Assembly (NCBI RefSeq): GCF_000004075.3
Contig: NC_026656.2
Span: forward strand, 12,896,001-12,960,000
DNA length: 64,000 nt
Source: Cucumis sativus
Lineage: Eukaryota; Streptophyta; Magnoliopsida; Cucurbitales; Cucurbitaceae
Reading direction: 5' to 3'
In this document: positions 33,693 to 44,904 of the stretch, one piece after another
Position numbering within the stretch: position 1 is the stretch's first letter
Layout: each line of letters starts with the position of its first letter
The notes under the pieces: model-generated
Database searches by the model: none
What the model saw: the letters and a program-made list of their open reading frames with translations, nothing else
Told to the model about the DNA's origin: nothing
Program-made: the position numbers and the translations under genes

Positions 33693-36190
33693 AAGTTGAC
33701 AACAAAGAGCAATCCTGCTTGCAGTTTTGACCATTTTTTTCATTTTTTTTTTCTGTCGGAGATGAGTTAAATGTTACTATGAAGTAAATTTTGTATATAT
33801 AAATGCAATTAGAAATGAAAAGGTGGAGAATTACAAAGCCACTTGAACATCAATAAAAAGTTATTAATTGCAGTGAAAATAAGATCATTTTGCAAAAAAG
33901 AAAAAGGCCTCACTTTTGAAATATCATTTCAATGTCCTCTGATATTAAAAAAAGAGCTAAAACTGTAACTAAGCCAAATATGGAATATAATACTTTCAGC
34001 AACTATCGTGAGTTAAGCTCACTTTTAAGTATGAAAAAGGAAAATAATAAAACAAGTGCTTGATTTAGAGGTTCTCTGTTAATGTTATACCGAGAGTTGC
34101 CTAGGCCATCAAGGAATTAGAGTTATATCTTTGAGCTCTTATATGATAATCGATTTTCTATTATGGAAAGTCATGACAAGGACCAATCACATATGATAAA
34201 AGAATCCAAGAGTTTGATCTAATGGGTTATAACAAATTTAATATTACATTAGGGGATGTGGTTTTTTCAGCACTGAATATTAAAATCAATAGGTTATGAA
34301 CATTCATTGGGAAGGAGGAAAGACCATTTTTGTCATACAAGGAAAGAGTAAAGAAAAAGAAACAATTTTATTCAGCAAAAAACACTGATCCTTTTGTGGA
34401 AAGTGAGAAGCAAGACCAAATAATTACATGGAGACTCCAATTTGTTAATGAAGGATTTGGGTTTGAGGGAAAGCTTTCTTTTTCCAATTTTAACAAGAAA
34501 TGAGACTTTTCATAAAGTAAACAAATAGATTTTATTAAATGGGAATTTTGTTATTAGAAACTGGAGATTTGGCATTGTTTGAGACATCAGACATTGGTGA
34601 ATTGCTAAATATTGCACCCACAACAATGAATACAATATTTTCTTAAAAGATTGCAAAACACTTCAAGAAAATAGTGTTTCAATATTCTTTATGACTAGCA
34701 AGCTACAATGAACTTATCTTCATTGATGAAGAGTGATGGAGTACTCAATATCTTCTCCAAAAGTAGCAATCTTGCAGTGATCACTTAGCTTTCAAATGGA
34801 ACAGAGGGACAAATCTTGTTCCAATGCAAAAATTTCAATCCACCAAAGTGAATATGAAACATTGCTTTATTCTCTAAGCACAACTTTAATAAGCAGTTAA
34901 CAACCTCCTAAATCCAAAGATGGACCAATGGCCTCTGAGTCTATCTTTTTAGGAGATTGCACTGTTGATTGTTTGGTCATCAACTTAACGTTTTGAGTTG
35001 ATAGGTGATTTAACGTAATATCATAGTAGAAGGCTTTGTCTTTGAACCCGATAAATGTCATTTCTTTTCACTAAACATTGATTTTTACTTATTGGATCTT
35101 CTATAAATTTTCAATCTCTCATGCGAGATGGGAAGACTTTTTTAGTATATAGAAAGAGTGTTAAAGTGTTAATATAATTAAATTTATCATCATTTACCAA
35201 TTTAAGCTTTTGGGTCAATTAGTGATTGATCATATCAAAGTATTTTATTTATAAAAAACATTAACATATTAAAGTGTTGATATATAATATTAAATGTATC
35301 TTTATCGATCAACTTAAACTTTTGAGTCAATTGGTAATTTAACATGGTATTAAAGTAGGAGGTCCTATAGATCAATTGACGCCAATTGAATGCATCTATT
35401 TAGGGTGGAGAAGGGTTTTGCACAAATTGGTGCAACAATTCTTCCATTGTATGTTGTGAGATGCATGTATAAAAAAACAATAAGACAATAACTAATCCAT
35501 ATGTTTACATTTAAAGAAAAACAATTTCATGTGATATAAGTTTAAAGAAGTTAATCTAATGAAAGTGGCTATTACACTATGAACTGATATACTATTGATA
35601 TATAAATGATATACTTGAAATGCATTTTGAATTAGTATTGATATGCAATTGAAGTATCAATGCTACACTTGAAGTATATTATTCGAATGATATATTTCAT
35701 ATTTGATACATGATAACGTTTTTTATATGTATTTTTCTCTCTATAAATTTGGTATTGATATACAAAATATGAATATGAAGTATATTCATTATACAATCGA
35801 CATATCAAATTTATTGTAACTTATATGCTATTAAAACATTTAAAAGTTTAAAAAATAAAACAAATTATATTATTATTTGGAGTGCTTGTCCTGGACTCGG
35901 ATTCGAAACCCCTATATTTGGTTATTTGAAACGTCAAATACACATGGTCAAGGTATTCTAACAAAGTACAAAAATGAATGGGTCATCCATTGCAAGGCAA
36001 TCCAGTCACACTAATATTCTTTTTATCCAATTTTATTGTTCTGTTCACTCCATCTTGAGCCATTTAATTTGGTGTAACAACTAAGGTGCTAGGACAGTGG
36101 CTTGTGATGAATGGAACAACTTGGGCAACAAAGCAAGAAAAATTTCTACAAACAAATATAAACCATATAATATCTGTGGAGAGAGGAAGA
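33693..36190. other. Spacer between SAUR 33399 and 36452
   Basis: No gene is supported. It includes an old LTR-boundary fossil (35150-35375), a stretch at 35575-35830 with recurrent words like tgatatactattgatatata, and from about 35960 the upstream sequence shared with 40180 onward. Confidence 0.5.
35150..35375 (+). mobile_element. LTR-boundary fossil of a retroelement
   Basis: Two diverged copies of a segment of about 100 bp (about 35160-35245 and 35272-35375) share taagcttttgggtcaatt-like wording. The second ends in aacatggtattaaagta, similar to the stretch where many plant LTRs meet the tRNA primer-binding site (tggtatcagag). A related piece lies near 39530-39605. Old, broken. Confidence 0.38.
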
Positions 36191-36225
36191 TATAATAGAA
36201 TCAGCTTTGATTAGTTAGGCAAAGC

Positions 36226-36335
36226 CATGTGGAAGGGTCTACTCAAACACCCAACCACCAAACTCCAATACCCCACTTAGCAACTGGATAAGCACCAATA
36301 ACTTTCATAGCTCTTTCATCATGACTCTATAAATA
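36226..36335 (+). promoter_or_regulatory. Promoter module of SAUR 36452 (CATGTG, TATA)
   Basis: CATGTG is at 36226-36231 in caaagccatgtggaaggg, followed by the L-type phrase acccaaccaccaaactcc. Tataaata is at 36328-36335, 97 bp after the box. Confidence 0.62.
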
Positions 36336-36451
36336 TAAACATACTATGAGGCTCAAACAACCAAATTCAATTGTTAACTTCCTCTGCTACTTGGTTCTGT
36401 ACCAATCTGATCAAAACTTAAAATATTTCTCAACCTTTCATCTTAACACAA

Positions 36452-36745
36452 ATGGGGTTTAGATTGCTATCTTTGGTTCCTCATGCCAAGCAAATCTTGA
36501 AGATGCAGTCAGGGTTTACCAAAAACCAACTGAATGTTCCAAAAGGCCATGTTGCCGTTTATGTGGGAGAGATTCAAAGGAAGCGCTTTGTGGTTCCGAT
36601 ATCTTACTTAAACGATCCATCGTTCCAGCAACTGCTCAGCCATGCAGAGGAAGAGTTTGGCTTTCATCATCCTCATGGGGGTCTAACTATTCCTTGCAAA
36701 GAAGATGCCTTTGTTGATCTCACTTCTAGATTGCAAGTAGCTTGA
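36452..36745 (+). CDS. SAUR family protein, L type, 97 aa
   Basis: A complete single-exon [94 protein letters not shown] in place of NHP is shared with SAUR 40670 (NDPSF) and partly with 54955 (NDLSF), marking a sub-branch of the L genes. The C-terminal VA is shared only with SAUR 40670, its tandem-duplicate partner. The 3' UTR has ggagattgtataaattagag (36830-36849), similar to that of its partner. Confidence 0.96.
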   Translation: MGFRLLSLVPHAKQILKMQSGFTKNQLNVPKGHVAVYVGEIQRKRFVVPISYLNDPSFQQLLSHAEEEFGFHHPHGGLTIPCKEDAFVDLTSRLQVA

Positions 36746-37849
36746 AGGATGAAGAGTAAAGAGCAATCTGTCATTTATGACAGTTTTTGTCTGTTCTTTT
36801 TCTCCATTCACTTGCTTTTTGACTTGCAGGAGATTGTATAAATTAGAGTGCCTTCTTACTTGTATATGAGCATCATTGTAAAGGAAAATTACTTACAGAA
36901 ATTGTGATAATTAATACAGAAACAATTCAGCATCAACTTCTATGTCACTTCTTTTGTTCACCATAAATCCTAACTCTTACTCTACCTCTCAAACGCAAAC
37001 TCTAATTTGAGAGTTGATGCAAGGACAATTCTCAAAGAAAATTCTAATTATGTGTTTAAATTGGCTGACCTGTGAAAGTAATGAGGTTTCACTGATACAG
37101 TTAAGTCTCACCCGATATTTATTTTAAGTGGAACTAGTAAATATGCCTTGTTTAGTGGAGATGCAAGTGCTTTGGTTATTGTTCAACTGGTTGTCTCTCC
37201 CATGTGAGTTAGAGTATGTTCTACTGAGCTTCTAATTAGTTATCTCAATATCTTGGCATTGTTCATTATTCGTTTCGTGTGCGAAATTCCATTGAAGATG
37301 AAAATTCTGATTATAATGCATCTCTTGAAGATTTATTCATTTTCCTTACTGTTAGGACATTAAATGTATGGTTAATTTTGTATTAGTTTACTTCAGATGT
37401 CAATTCCATTGGGCATTGTTAGGGTTTCTCTATTAATTCTCTTTTCATTGTAATGTTGACAACAATATAATTCTCAACTCTCTATTTTTTATCAAACTTT
37501 GATAATCATATAATTAGAAGTTATTTCTTGTTAAAGAAAAAAAAATATTGATTCTGATATATCTAGAATTTGCTTGACAGTGAGAAAAGTGGAAGGGAGA
37601 TTAATGTCCATGTCAAAACTTGATTTGAGTGTCAAAGATTTGCTACCTTCCTATATTGAAGAAGACTTCGTTCTAACGGACAGAGTTGGTTCTGACATTA
37701 ACAATAAATTTACCGACACCGCTTCGACTCATTTTCGTAAATCCTACTACTTTTTCTTTTCCTTTTCCATTTGGAAGTTGTATCAATTAAAACTTTGTAG
37801 TAAGTGAGAATTAAGATCACCTGATAAGCCCATTTTTATTTACTTGTAT

Positions 37850-38320
37850 TTTTTAAAAAGAAACAGATATTTTTATTGAGGTATGGAACGAGACTAATGA
37901 TCAAAATACAATGAAAGAAAAAATATAAAGTACTGTAATAAATACAACATAAATACTAAGTAAGAAAAATAAAAGCATTCCAATTTAAGCATAAGTTTTG
38001 AATGGAGAAGTCTGTGAAAAACTTGGAAAGAGAGCAACAGGAAGACGAATGATTAATCTGAACAACTCCAAACAATCCATCCAAAGTGGTGATCTATCAA
38101 AAAAACACTCTGATTCCTTTCAAATCAAACTTCAGCAAGACAGCTTGATAAGCCAGTTATTGTTGTAAACGATTTTGGTATGCTGGAAACCATTTCTACC
38201 ACTTAGTATAATGCAGCAGCAAACATACATGTGATCTTCCTTAATGACATGCCTCAGATCCCAAGCATCCTTTTAGGCATTCAAGTCCTCTGCTTCTTGT
38301 GATATTACAACATGCATCAT
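37850..38320 (-). mobile_element. 5'-truncated LINE fragment, left block copy
   Basis: On the minus strand, one frame carries FERNQSVF and further along LNWNAFI-like wording. These resemble the last residues of plant LINE ORF2 proteins. They are followed by ATCATTAGTCTC and tcaataaaaatatctg before an A-rich end (plus-strand tttttaaaaag near 37853). The upstream limit is set where homology to the LINE-free spacer of SAUR 33399 (acaccacatatttt) resumes. A second copy lies at the same position in the duplicated block (41985-42455). Confidence 0.55.
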
Positions 38321-38418
38321 TTTACACACCACATATTTTGCAATATGCATCCAATACCTACTAGTATTTTTCAGCCAGATGAATATGTTTGAATATGACT
38401 TCATTTATTGAGACAAGA

Positions 38419-38572
38419 GGGTCCACAGTAACAGAAATTGGATCAAATTTGAAAGTGATTGTACTTCAACCACTAAAAGCAACCCATGTGAGTATTTGGT
38501 GAAGTGGTTTAGCTTTAACATCTGTCTCCTATCTTTTGTTCTTATCTCCTCTTCTTTCTCCTTCTATATATA
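38419..38572 (+). promoter_or_regulatory. Promoter module of SAUR 38685 (GGNCCA, CATGTG, TGTCTC, TATA)
   Basis: GGGTCCAC is at 38419-38426, CATGTG at 38485-38490 and tatatata at 38565-38572. TGTCTC, the classical auxin response element core, is at 38523-38528 between CATGTG and TATA; SAUR 42807 has ctatct wording there instead. Confidence 0.62.
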
Positions 38573-38684
38573 CACTCAAAACAACCAGCTGATCTCCAAC
38601 TCAAATCTTTCACATATTCTCTTTCAAGTACAAGCACATTTTACCATTTCCAGATTCATATCAAGAGCTCAATCAAATTTAGAC

Positions 38685-38978
38685 ATGGGAATTCGTTTGC
38701 CTTCAGTCCTCCTCAGCGCCAAGCAAATTCTCAAGATGAAAACTGTTTCTACGAGATGTCAGTCTGATGTTCCCAAAGGCCATATTCCGGTATATGTTGG
38801 CGAAAACCAAAGAAAGAGGTTTTTGGTTCCCATTTCTTACTTGAATCATCCTTCATTTGTGAATTTGCTTAGTAGAGCTGAAGAAGAGTTTGGATTCAGC
38901 CATCCAACAGGAGGTTTGACCATTCCATGCAAAGAAGAAGCCTTCATTGATGTCACTTCGAGATTGCATATTTCATGA
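38685..38978 (+). CDS. SAUR family protein, P type, 97 aa
   Basis: A complete single-exon [99 protein letters not shown] is unique to this gene and SAUR 42807. The frame stays open upstream to an ATG at 38496 and would add 63 residues with a hydrophobic, signal-peptide-like start. That extension runs across the CATGTG-TATA region and is not conserved as a frame, so ATG 38685 is chosen. The 3' UTR contains ggagatagagttgaatatc (39047-39065), a candidate DST-like mRNA-instability motif. Confidence 0.95.
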   Translation: MGIRLPSVLLSAKQILKMKTVSTRCQSDVPKGHIPVYVGENQRKRFLVPISYLNHPSFVNLLSRAEEEFGFSHPTGGLTIPCKEEAFIDVTSRLHIS

Positions 38979-39415
38979 AGGATTGAGAACACAGAGAATA
39001 TACTCTCGACAGTTTTGACAACTTTTCTTTTCATTTTTTGTCTATAGGAGATAGAGTTGAATATCACTGTAAAGGGAACTTCAATGTGTAAAGTGACACA
39101 CATGAGTTGCAATGGAGTTGAATTCTTTTGTCCACAAAAACTTGTGTTTCTTCTCTTGCGTTAAGTTTTTCTGATAACGTAATCAAGGTTACAACATGTT
39201 TTCTTGAAATGTGGAGCACCAATTTTCATATGTTAAGTTATGAGTTGTTAACATTACAAGATTTAAGTAAACTTTTCGAAAACATTCGAATAAATCTCTC
39301 CGAAAATCTCTGATGCAGTAAAGTAAAACAATGACAAACATCGGCTACAATGGAAGTAAAGTCTTATTTTTGCATTCAAAACCTTAGTGATGAATTATCA
39401 TATCAACTTCCGAGA

Positions 39416-40180
39416 TAGAACTTAACAATATTATTACACAAATTCGAGTTGTGATCCTGCTCATGAGTAATGAAGTGCATGTTTGAAAGTGATTTAAAAA
39501 TTTTCTAGCCACATATGAGAGGAATGTTAGAACGTTGATATAAATATTAAATTTATCCATGATCCATTTGCTTAAACTTTTAAGTCACTCAATAATTTAA
39601 TACAAATACATTTGGTGCACTTTTGAGGTCTATGCAATGTAACTGACCTCCTCACTGCAATTCGCATTGATTAAAATCTCATTCCAACTCGCATGGTTCA
39701 CGGCACTCAATCTACTAGACAAGGACTGCTAAATCTGTTAATGAGAGCAAACATATTCTTTAATATATAATTTGATGCTTATGCCTTTTTTGGTTATTTC
39801 TCAACCGAACATCAAATTTGTTACAAAGTTGATAAATAAAGAAAGGGAGAAACATAGACAACAAAGATCAACATGAAGATTTACGTGGGTCAATAAGTGT
39901 GTTAACTACGTCCATAGATAAAAGAAGAGATCAATTTATTATTAACAAGAAATATAAGATAACAAAAATTGTAGAGTCGTCTCTAATATTAGAGGGTTTA
40001 TATCTATCACCTTTTTTAAATCTTAGGGCTAAACACATAAATAACAAAATGCATATACAACTTAGGTTTCGGTTTGTTGTCCTTGACATCCTATAAGAGC
40101 GTGTCATCCTTGAATCCTGACGTGAGATCCTTGTTCATGGACACTTTAAGCATCAGATAACAAATCGGAGACATTTTAGC
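39416..40180. other. Spacer between duplicated blocks
   Basis: This part does not belong to the duplication. It holds LTR-like fossils (about 39530-39605 and 39819-40060) and no supported gene. Confidence 0.5.
39819..40060 (-). mobile_element. LTR-like retroelement fossil, copy 3
   Basis: It starts tgttacaaagttgataaat and contains agatttacgtgggtcaat, gttaactacgtcc and later agagggtttatat and tcttagggct, the same order as at 24040-24290. Broken, with no internal region. Confidence 0.42.
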
Positions 40181-40445
40181 AAATTACAACCATTAATGGG
40201 GTCATCCATTCCAATTCAGATACAAGAATATTCTATTCTTCCATTTTCATTGTCTTTCACTCTATATTGAATCATTTAATTTGGTGTAACAACTAAGGTG
40301 CTTGGACAGTGGCTTGTGATGAATGGAACAATTTGGCCAACAAAACAAGAAAATCTTATATAAAAACAAACATAAGCCATAGAATATCTGCGGAGAGAGA
40401 AGGATAATAGGATCACAGGATCGGTTTTGATTAGTTAGGCAAAGC

Positions 40446-40554
40446 CATGTGGAAGTGTCCACTCAAATACCCAACCACCAAACTCCAATACCACACTTTG
40501 AAATTAGATAAGCACCAATGCTTTCAAAGCTCTTTCTTCATATCTCTATAAATA
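40446..40554 (+). promoter_or_regulatory. Promoter module of SAUR 40670 (CATGTG, TATA)
   Basis: CATGTG is at 40446-40451 and tataaata at 40547-40554, 96 bp apart, nearly identical to the module of SAUR 36452. Confidence 0.62.
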
Positions 40555-40669
40555 TAAACATACTATGAGGCTGAAACACCAAATTCAACTGTTAACTTCC
40601 TCTTCTACTTGCTTCTGTACCAATCTGAACAAAACTTCAAATCTTTCTTAGTCTTTCATCATAACACAA

Positions 40670-40963
40670 ATGGGGGTTCCATTACTATGTTTGGTTCCTC
40701 ATGCAAAGAAAATCTTGAAGATGCAGTCAAGTTTTACCAAAAACCAACTGGATGTTCCAAAAGGCCATGTGGCGGTTTACGTGGGAGAGATTCAAAGGAA
40801 ACGGTTCGTGGTTCCGGTATCTTACTTAAACGATCCATCGTTCCAACAACTGCTCAGCCGTGCAGAGGAAGAGTTTGGCTTCCACCATCCCCATGGGGGT
40901 CTAACAATTCCTTGCAAAGAAGATGCCTTTGTTGATCTCACTTCTAGATTGAAAGTAGCTTGA
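40670..40963 (+). CDS. SAUR family protein, L type, 97 aa
   Basis: A complete single-exon SAUR and the duplicate of SAUR 36452. The domain is nearly unchanged: [43 protein letters not shown] and [19 protein letters not shown]. The first 20 residues have drifted: [19 protein letters not shown] has V for F or I, P for R, C for S and K for Q. The replacement of the nearly invariant R4 by P is unusual for this family. The tail is KVA for QVA. Changes cluster in the N-terminal arm, which suggests the core stays under constraint while the arm is free to vary. Confidence 0.95.
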   Translation: MGVPLLCLVPHAKKILKMQSSFTKNQLDVPKGHVAVYVGEIQRKRFVVPVSYLNDPSFQQLLSRAEEEFGFHHPHGGLTIPCKEDAFVDLTSRLKVA

Positions 40964-41984
40964 AGGATGAAGAGTAAAGGGCAATCTGTCATTTATGACA
41001 ATATTTTTCTATTCTTTTTTCTCCATTCACTTGCTTTTTGACTTGCAAGAGAATGTATTAGATTAGAGTGCCTCCTTACTTGTATGTGAGTGGCATTGTA
41101 AAGAGAAATTACTTACAGAAATTGTGATTATGAAAAAGTTTATACAGAAACAATTCAGCATCAACTTCTATGTGATTTATTTTTGTTCACTATAAATTCT
41201 GACTTTTACTCTGCCAAATGAAAACTCTAACTGAGTTGATGTATAGACAATTTTAAAAGAAAATACTAAGGGTTTAAAGTGGCTAACCTATAAAAGTTGA
41301 GGGATTTCGTTGATACAATTATAGGTCCCATATGATGTTTTTTTAAACGATACTACTAAATATGCTTTGTTTAGTGGAGATTCTAAGTGCTTTGGTTATT
41401 GTTCAACCGGTTGTCTCTCCATATGAGTTAGAGTATGCTCTACTGAACTTCTAATTATTTGTCTCATAATTTGGACATGGTTCATCATTCATTTCATGTG
41501 CGAATTTCTACAGAAGATGGAATTTCTGATTATATTGTATCCCTAGAAATGTTTCATGTTTAAAGATTTTATTTTTCACTCTGATATATTTAGAGTTCTC
41601 TTGATAGAGAGAGTGGTAGAAAAATGTTCAAATTTAATTGAAATGACAAATGGATTTGCTGCCTTCATAGTGAAGAAGACTTCATTATAACAGCAGAGAG
41701 TTTATAGTTCTGATAATAACAAAAAAAACTTAAAAGAATCTACTTCAGCTAATTTGTGTGGCTCCTAATGTTTCCCTTTTTTCATATGAAATTTTATGAA
41801 TTAAAAGTTTGAATTAATAATTATATCAATTTATACATTGAACTTTTGTAAGTGCATCAAATCCAAATTATTGCAATAGAATCAAGTTCAACTTCCAATA
41901 AATCTCAATTATAACTTACTAAAAGCAGAGAGCTCTACTTTTGCATATCTAGTGTGAAGAAAATATGTAAACCTCGAATTGCTT

Positions 41985-42455
41985 TTAGTACAAATATTTT
42001 CAAAGGAAAGGAAAAGAGACTAAGGATCAAAATAAAATGAAACAAGAAATGAATAAATAATAAAATAAAGTACTATAACAAATACAACATAAATACTAAG
42101 CAAGAAAAATACAAGCATTCCAATTTAAGCATAAGTTTTGAATGGAGAAGTCTGTTGAAAAATTGGAAAGGGAGCAACATGAAGACGAATGATTAATCTG
42201 AATAACTCCAAATCAATTCATTCAAAGTGCTGATCTATCATAAAAAACACTCTGATTCCTTTCAAATCAAACTTCAGCAAGACAGCTTGATAAGCCAGTT
42301 ATTGTTGTAAACGATTTTGGTATGCTGGAAACCATTTCTACCACTTAGTATTATGCAGCAGCAAACATACATGTGATCTTCCTTAATGACAAGCCTCAGA
42401 TCCCAAGCATCCTTTTAGGCATTCAAGTCCTCTGCTTCTTGTGATATTACAATAT
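41985..42455 (-). mobile_element. 5'-truncated LINE fragment, right block copy
   Basis: The same element and position as 37850-38320 within the duplicated block: plus-strand gagactaaggatcaaaat near the tail and gacagcttgataagccag further in. Since both copies sit at the same point, the insertion predates the tandem duplication. Confidence 0.55.
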
Positions 42456-42561
42456 GCATCATTTTTACGCACCACATATTTTGTGGTATGCATCCAATAC
42501 CAACTAGTATTTTTCTGCCAGTTGGATATGTTTCAATAGGACTTCATTTATTGGGACAAGA

Positions 42562-42715
42562 GGGTCCACAGTAACAGAAATTGGATCAAATTTGAAAGCG
42601 ATTGTACTTCAACCACTAAAAGCAACCCATGTGAGTATTTGATGAAGTAGGTTAGCTCTAACCTATATCTGCTATCTTTTATTCTTATCTTCTCTCCTTT
42701 CTCCTTCTATATATA
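42562..42715 (+). promoter_or_regulatory. Promoter module of SAUR 42807 (GGNCCA, CATGTG, TATA)
   Basis: GGGTCCAC is at 42562-42569, CATGTG at 42628-42633 and tatatata at 42708-42715, with spacings of 66 and 75 bp as in SAUR 38685. Confidence 0.62.
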
Positions 42716-42806
42716 CACTCCAAAAACAAACAGCTGATCTCCAACCCAAATCTCTCACATATTCTCTTTTAAGTACAAGCACATTTTATCTCAATCAAAT
42801 TCAGAG

Positions 42807-43100
42807 ATGGGAATCCGTTTTCCTTCGGTCCTCCTCAGTGCCAAGCAGATTCTCAAGATGAAATCTGTTTCTATAAGATGTCAGTCTGATGTTCCCAAAG
42901 GCCACATTCCGGTGTATGTTGGAGAAAACCAGAGAAAGCGGTTTTTTGTTCCGATTTCTTACTTGAATCATCCTTCATTTGTGAATTTACTTAGTAGAGC
43001 TGAAGAAGAGTTTGGATTCAGCCATCCAACAGGAGGTTTGACCATTCCCTGCAAAGAAGAAGCCTTCATTGATGTCACTTCTAGATTGCATATTTCATGA
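42807..43100 (+). CDS. SAUR family protein, P type, 97 aa
   Basis: A complete single-exon SAUR and the duplicate of SAUR 38685. It differs at only a few residues: F5 for L5, KS for KT at 19-20, I for T in VSTRCQ, and FFVP for FLVP. The leader is about 20 bp shorter than its partner's (the segment accatttccagattcatatc is missing before the ATG). An open antisense frame of 156 codons overlaps the 3' half and flank; I treat it as a by-product of codon constraint and AT content. Downstream homology to the partner block continues to about 43475. Confidence 0.96.
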   Translation: MGIRFPSVLLSAKQILKMKSVSIRCQSDVPKGHIPVYVGENQRKRFFVPISYLNHPSFVNLLSRAEEEFGFSHPTGGLTIPCKEEAFIDVTSRLHIS

Positions 43101-43573
43101 AGGATTGAGACCATAGAGAATATTCTCTCAATTTTGTTTATAGAAGATAAAAGTGAATACCACTGTAAATGGAAACTTTGACACACATGAGTTGCAATGA
43201 AGTTAAATTCTTTGTCCACAAAAAACTTGTGTTTCTTTGCCTTGTGTTTTTCTGATAATTTAATTAGCAAGGTTACAATTTTTTTCTTGCAATGTGGGCA
43301 CCAATTTTCATATGTTAAATGATAAGCTATGAAAATAACGAGATTTAAGTTAACTAATCGGAACCATCCAGGTAAATATCTGGACAGGGAAAAGAAGAAA
43401 TCTGTGTTTACAATGGAAGTAAAGTCTTCTTTTTGCATTCATAACCTTAGTAATGAAATATCATATCAACCACCTTTGATAATCAAGAGAGACCTAAGAA
43501 TATGATTATAAGCTAACGAGTGGTGGTAAAGTTAGTTTCAAAACAGACACTTCGGTTCCCACGTTTGCTGAGT

Positions 43574-43800
43574 TAACTTTTTTTTTTTTTTGATAAGAGA
43601 CAAGTATATTCATATAACAAAACAGAACAGTCTAAGGGCGAGGGACAAGAGGGCCCTCCCCGGAAGAAGCTAGGGAACTAAGAAATGATAGCCTTCCAAT
43701 TGTTGAAAATCATAGAAAGGCTATAATTACACAAGTGTTTGGTGTAATTCGTACTCCACCAAGAAGCTGTGTGTTGACGTGGATGGGATGAAAGGCTAGT
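43574..43800 (-). mobile_element. LINE 3' end fragment with oligo(T) on the plus strand
   Basis: A plus-strand T run (about 43577-43592) is followed by gataagagacaagtatatt, then aagagggccctccccgg and tagccttccaattgttgaaa. I associate this order with 3' parts of plant LINEs inserted in minus orientation. The right limit is uncertain and no target-site duplication was recognised. Confidence 0.42.
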
Positions 43801-44245
43801 TCATTTAATTACATGAAAAAAATCTATTTAATTGGTTAGAACATATATTAAAATTTTAACTTTTATTTAACTAATCCTTGAAATTTATTCAAAGATATGA
43901 TTTATGATAACTGTTTTCTGAAATGATGTTTCAAGCTGTACTGTGTTTGAATGATTTACTGATGAAAGGTGTGGTGCTCAGATATATTCATGTAACTTTG
44001 AATGAGAACGTAAATGATAACCCCAAGGAATTTTGGTGAATTTAAATTCAAGAAGTGGCACAGTGTTCTTACAAGACCATGGACTGTCTATTTCTATTTT
44101 ATGATTACAGCTCTACGTATCTCCTTTCCACTAACAATTTACATGGAGAAACTACTCTACATTGATGCTCTACTCTCAAGTCTCAACTATGGCAGAAAAA
44201 TGTACTCTGGCAAAACTGTGTGGAAGCTTGCTCTTTTCTTCTCTT

Positions 44246-44539
44246 TCAGGAAGTTTGCAGCCAGGATGTGAGATTGATGAAGACATCTTCTCTACAAGGA
44301 ATTGTCAAACCTCCAGTTGGATGTTTAAATCCAAATTCTTCTTCAGCACTCTTGAGCAAAGCTGAAAAGGAAGGATGGTTTAAGTATGATATTGGAACCA
44401 CAAACCGTTTTCTTTCAATATCTCCCACATAGACTGCAATATGGCCTTTGGGAACACCACATTGATTTCTAGAAGAAACATTATGCATTTTGACAAATTG
44501 CTTAGCGTTGAGGAGAAGTGAAGGTAGTCTGATTCCCAT
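44246..44539 (-). CDS. SAUR family protein, P type, minus strand, 97 aa
   Basis: A complete single-exon SAUR on the minus strand: [95 protein letters not shown] and FINLTS set apart the pair formed with SAUR 51878. W94 replaces the R found at this position in most copies, a single-base change from cgg-type codons. It opens the first copy of the larger duplicated block (minus P, plus L, plus P), whose second copy begins with SAUR 51878. Confidence 0.95.
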   Translation of the reverse strand: MGIRLPSLLLNAKQFVKMHNVSSRNQCGVPKGHIAVYVGDIERKRFVVPISYLNHPSFSALLKSAEEEFGFKHPTGGLTIPCREDVFINLTSWLQTS

Positions 44540-44651
44540 GATTTCTTTTGAAAGGGTTTCTCCTTGATGCAGATCTAGTAGTTGGGAAGTGTTGTGCTTG
44601 AATGAGGATGTGTTTGAAATTTGAGTTGGAGATTGAAGTTTATTGGATCTG

Positions 44652-44738
44652 TATTTATGGGTTCAGAATTGAGAAGTGATGGGAAGAAAACAGTGTAATT
44701 GGGTGTCTAAGAGGGCCTACTTCATCAATGCTCACATG
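44652..44738 (-). promoter_or_regulatory. Promoter module of SAUR 44246 (CATGTG, TATA-like)
   Basis: On the minus strand, CATGTG (plus-strand CACATG 44733-44738) is followed by a weak TATA-like cataaata (plus-strand 44652-44659), 73 bp apart. Confidence 0.55.
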
Positions 44739-44904
44739 GGATGCTTATTCGGTTTGAATACACACACTTCATCATGTGCTCTAACTACTGGTGAGCAGTC
44801 CATTCGTTCCAATTTTGTACAGTTATAGGCCAAGATAAGAGGCCAATAAAACTTCTAAACCAAATTTGATGTCGTGGAAGATCAACTGATGACAAAGTCA
44901 TGTG

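Larger units (their letters stand above)
35960..39415 (+). repeat. Tandem segmental duplication, left copy (L+P SAUR pair)
   Basis: Matches 40180-43475 in order: upstream tgaatggaacaa region, L-type SAUR (36452 versus 40670), spacer with a LINE fragment (37850 versus 41985), P-type SAUR (38685 versus 42807) and a 3' flank ending near tgaattatcatatcaac. The spacer around 37960-38480 is particularly well conserved between the copies. Confidence 0.8.
40180..43475 (+). repeat. Tandem segmental duplication, right copy (L+P SAUR pair)
   Basis: The counterpart of 35960-39415. The offsets of the two gene pairs are 4218 and 4122 bp, so about 100 bp of net change occurred within the block after duplication. 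Confidence 0.8.

Noticed and set aside
35875-35915. tRNA-like B-box wording (ggattcgaaaccc)
   Set aside because: No matching A box or cloverleaf could be drawn around it. No tRNA gene was found in the window.
38496-38684. 63-codon upstream extension of SAUR 38685 with a hydrophobic, signal-peptide-like start
   Set aside because: It runs through the promoter and TATA box (38565-38572), is not open in the duplicate at 42807, and SAUR proteins start at the conserved MGIRLPS.
42968-43438. 156-codon minus-strand frame overlapping SAUR 42807
   Set aside because: It is antisense to a conserved coding sequence and continues into non-coding flank. Similar antisense frames shadow other SAURs (15089-15382, 23586-23843) by codon constraint.
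44220-44432. 70-codon plus-strand frame with a twin at 51852-52064
   Set aside because: Both are antisense shadows of the paired minus-strand SAURs 44246 and 51878.
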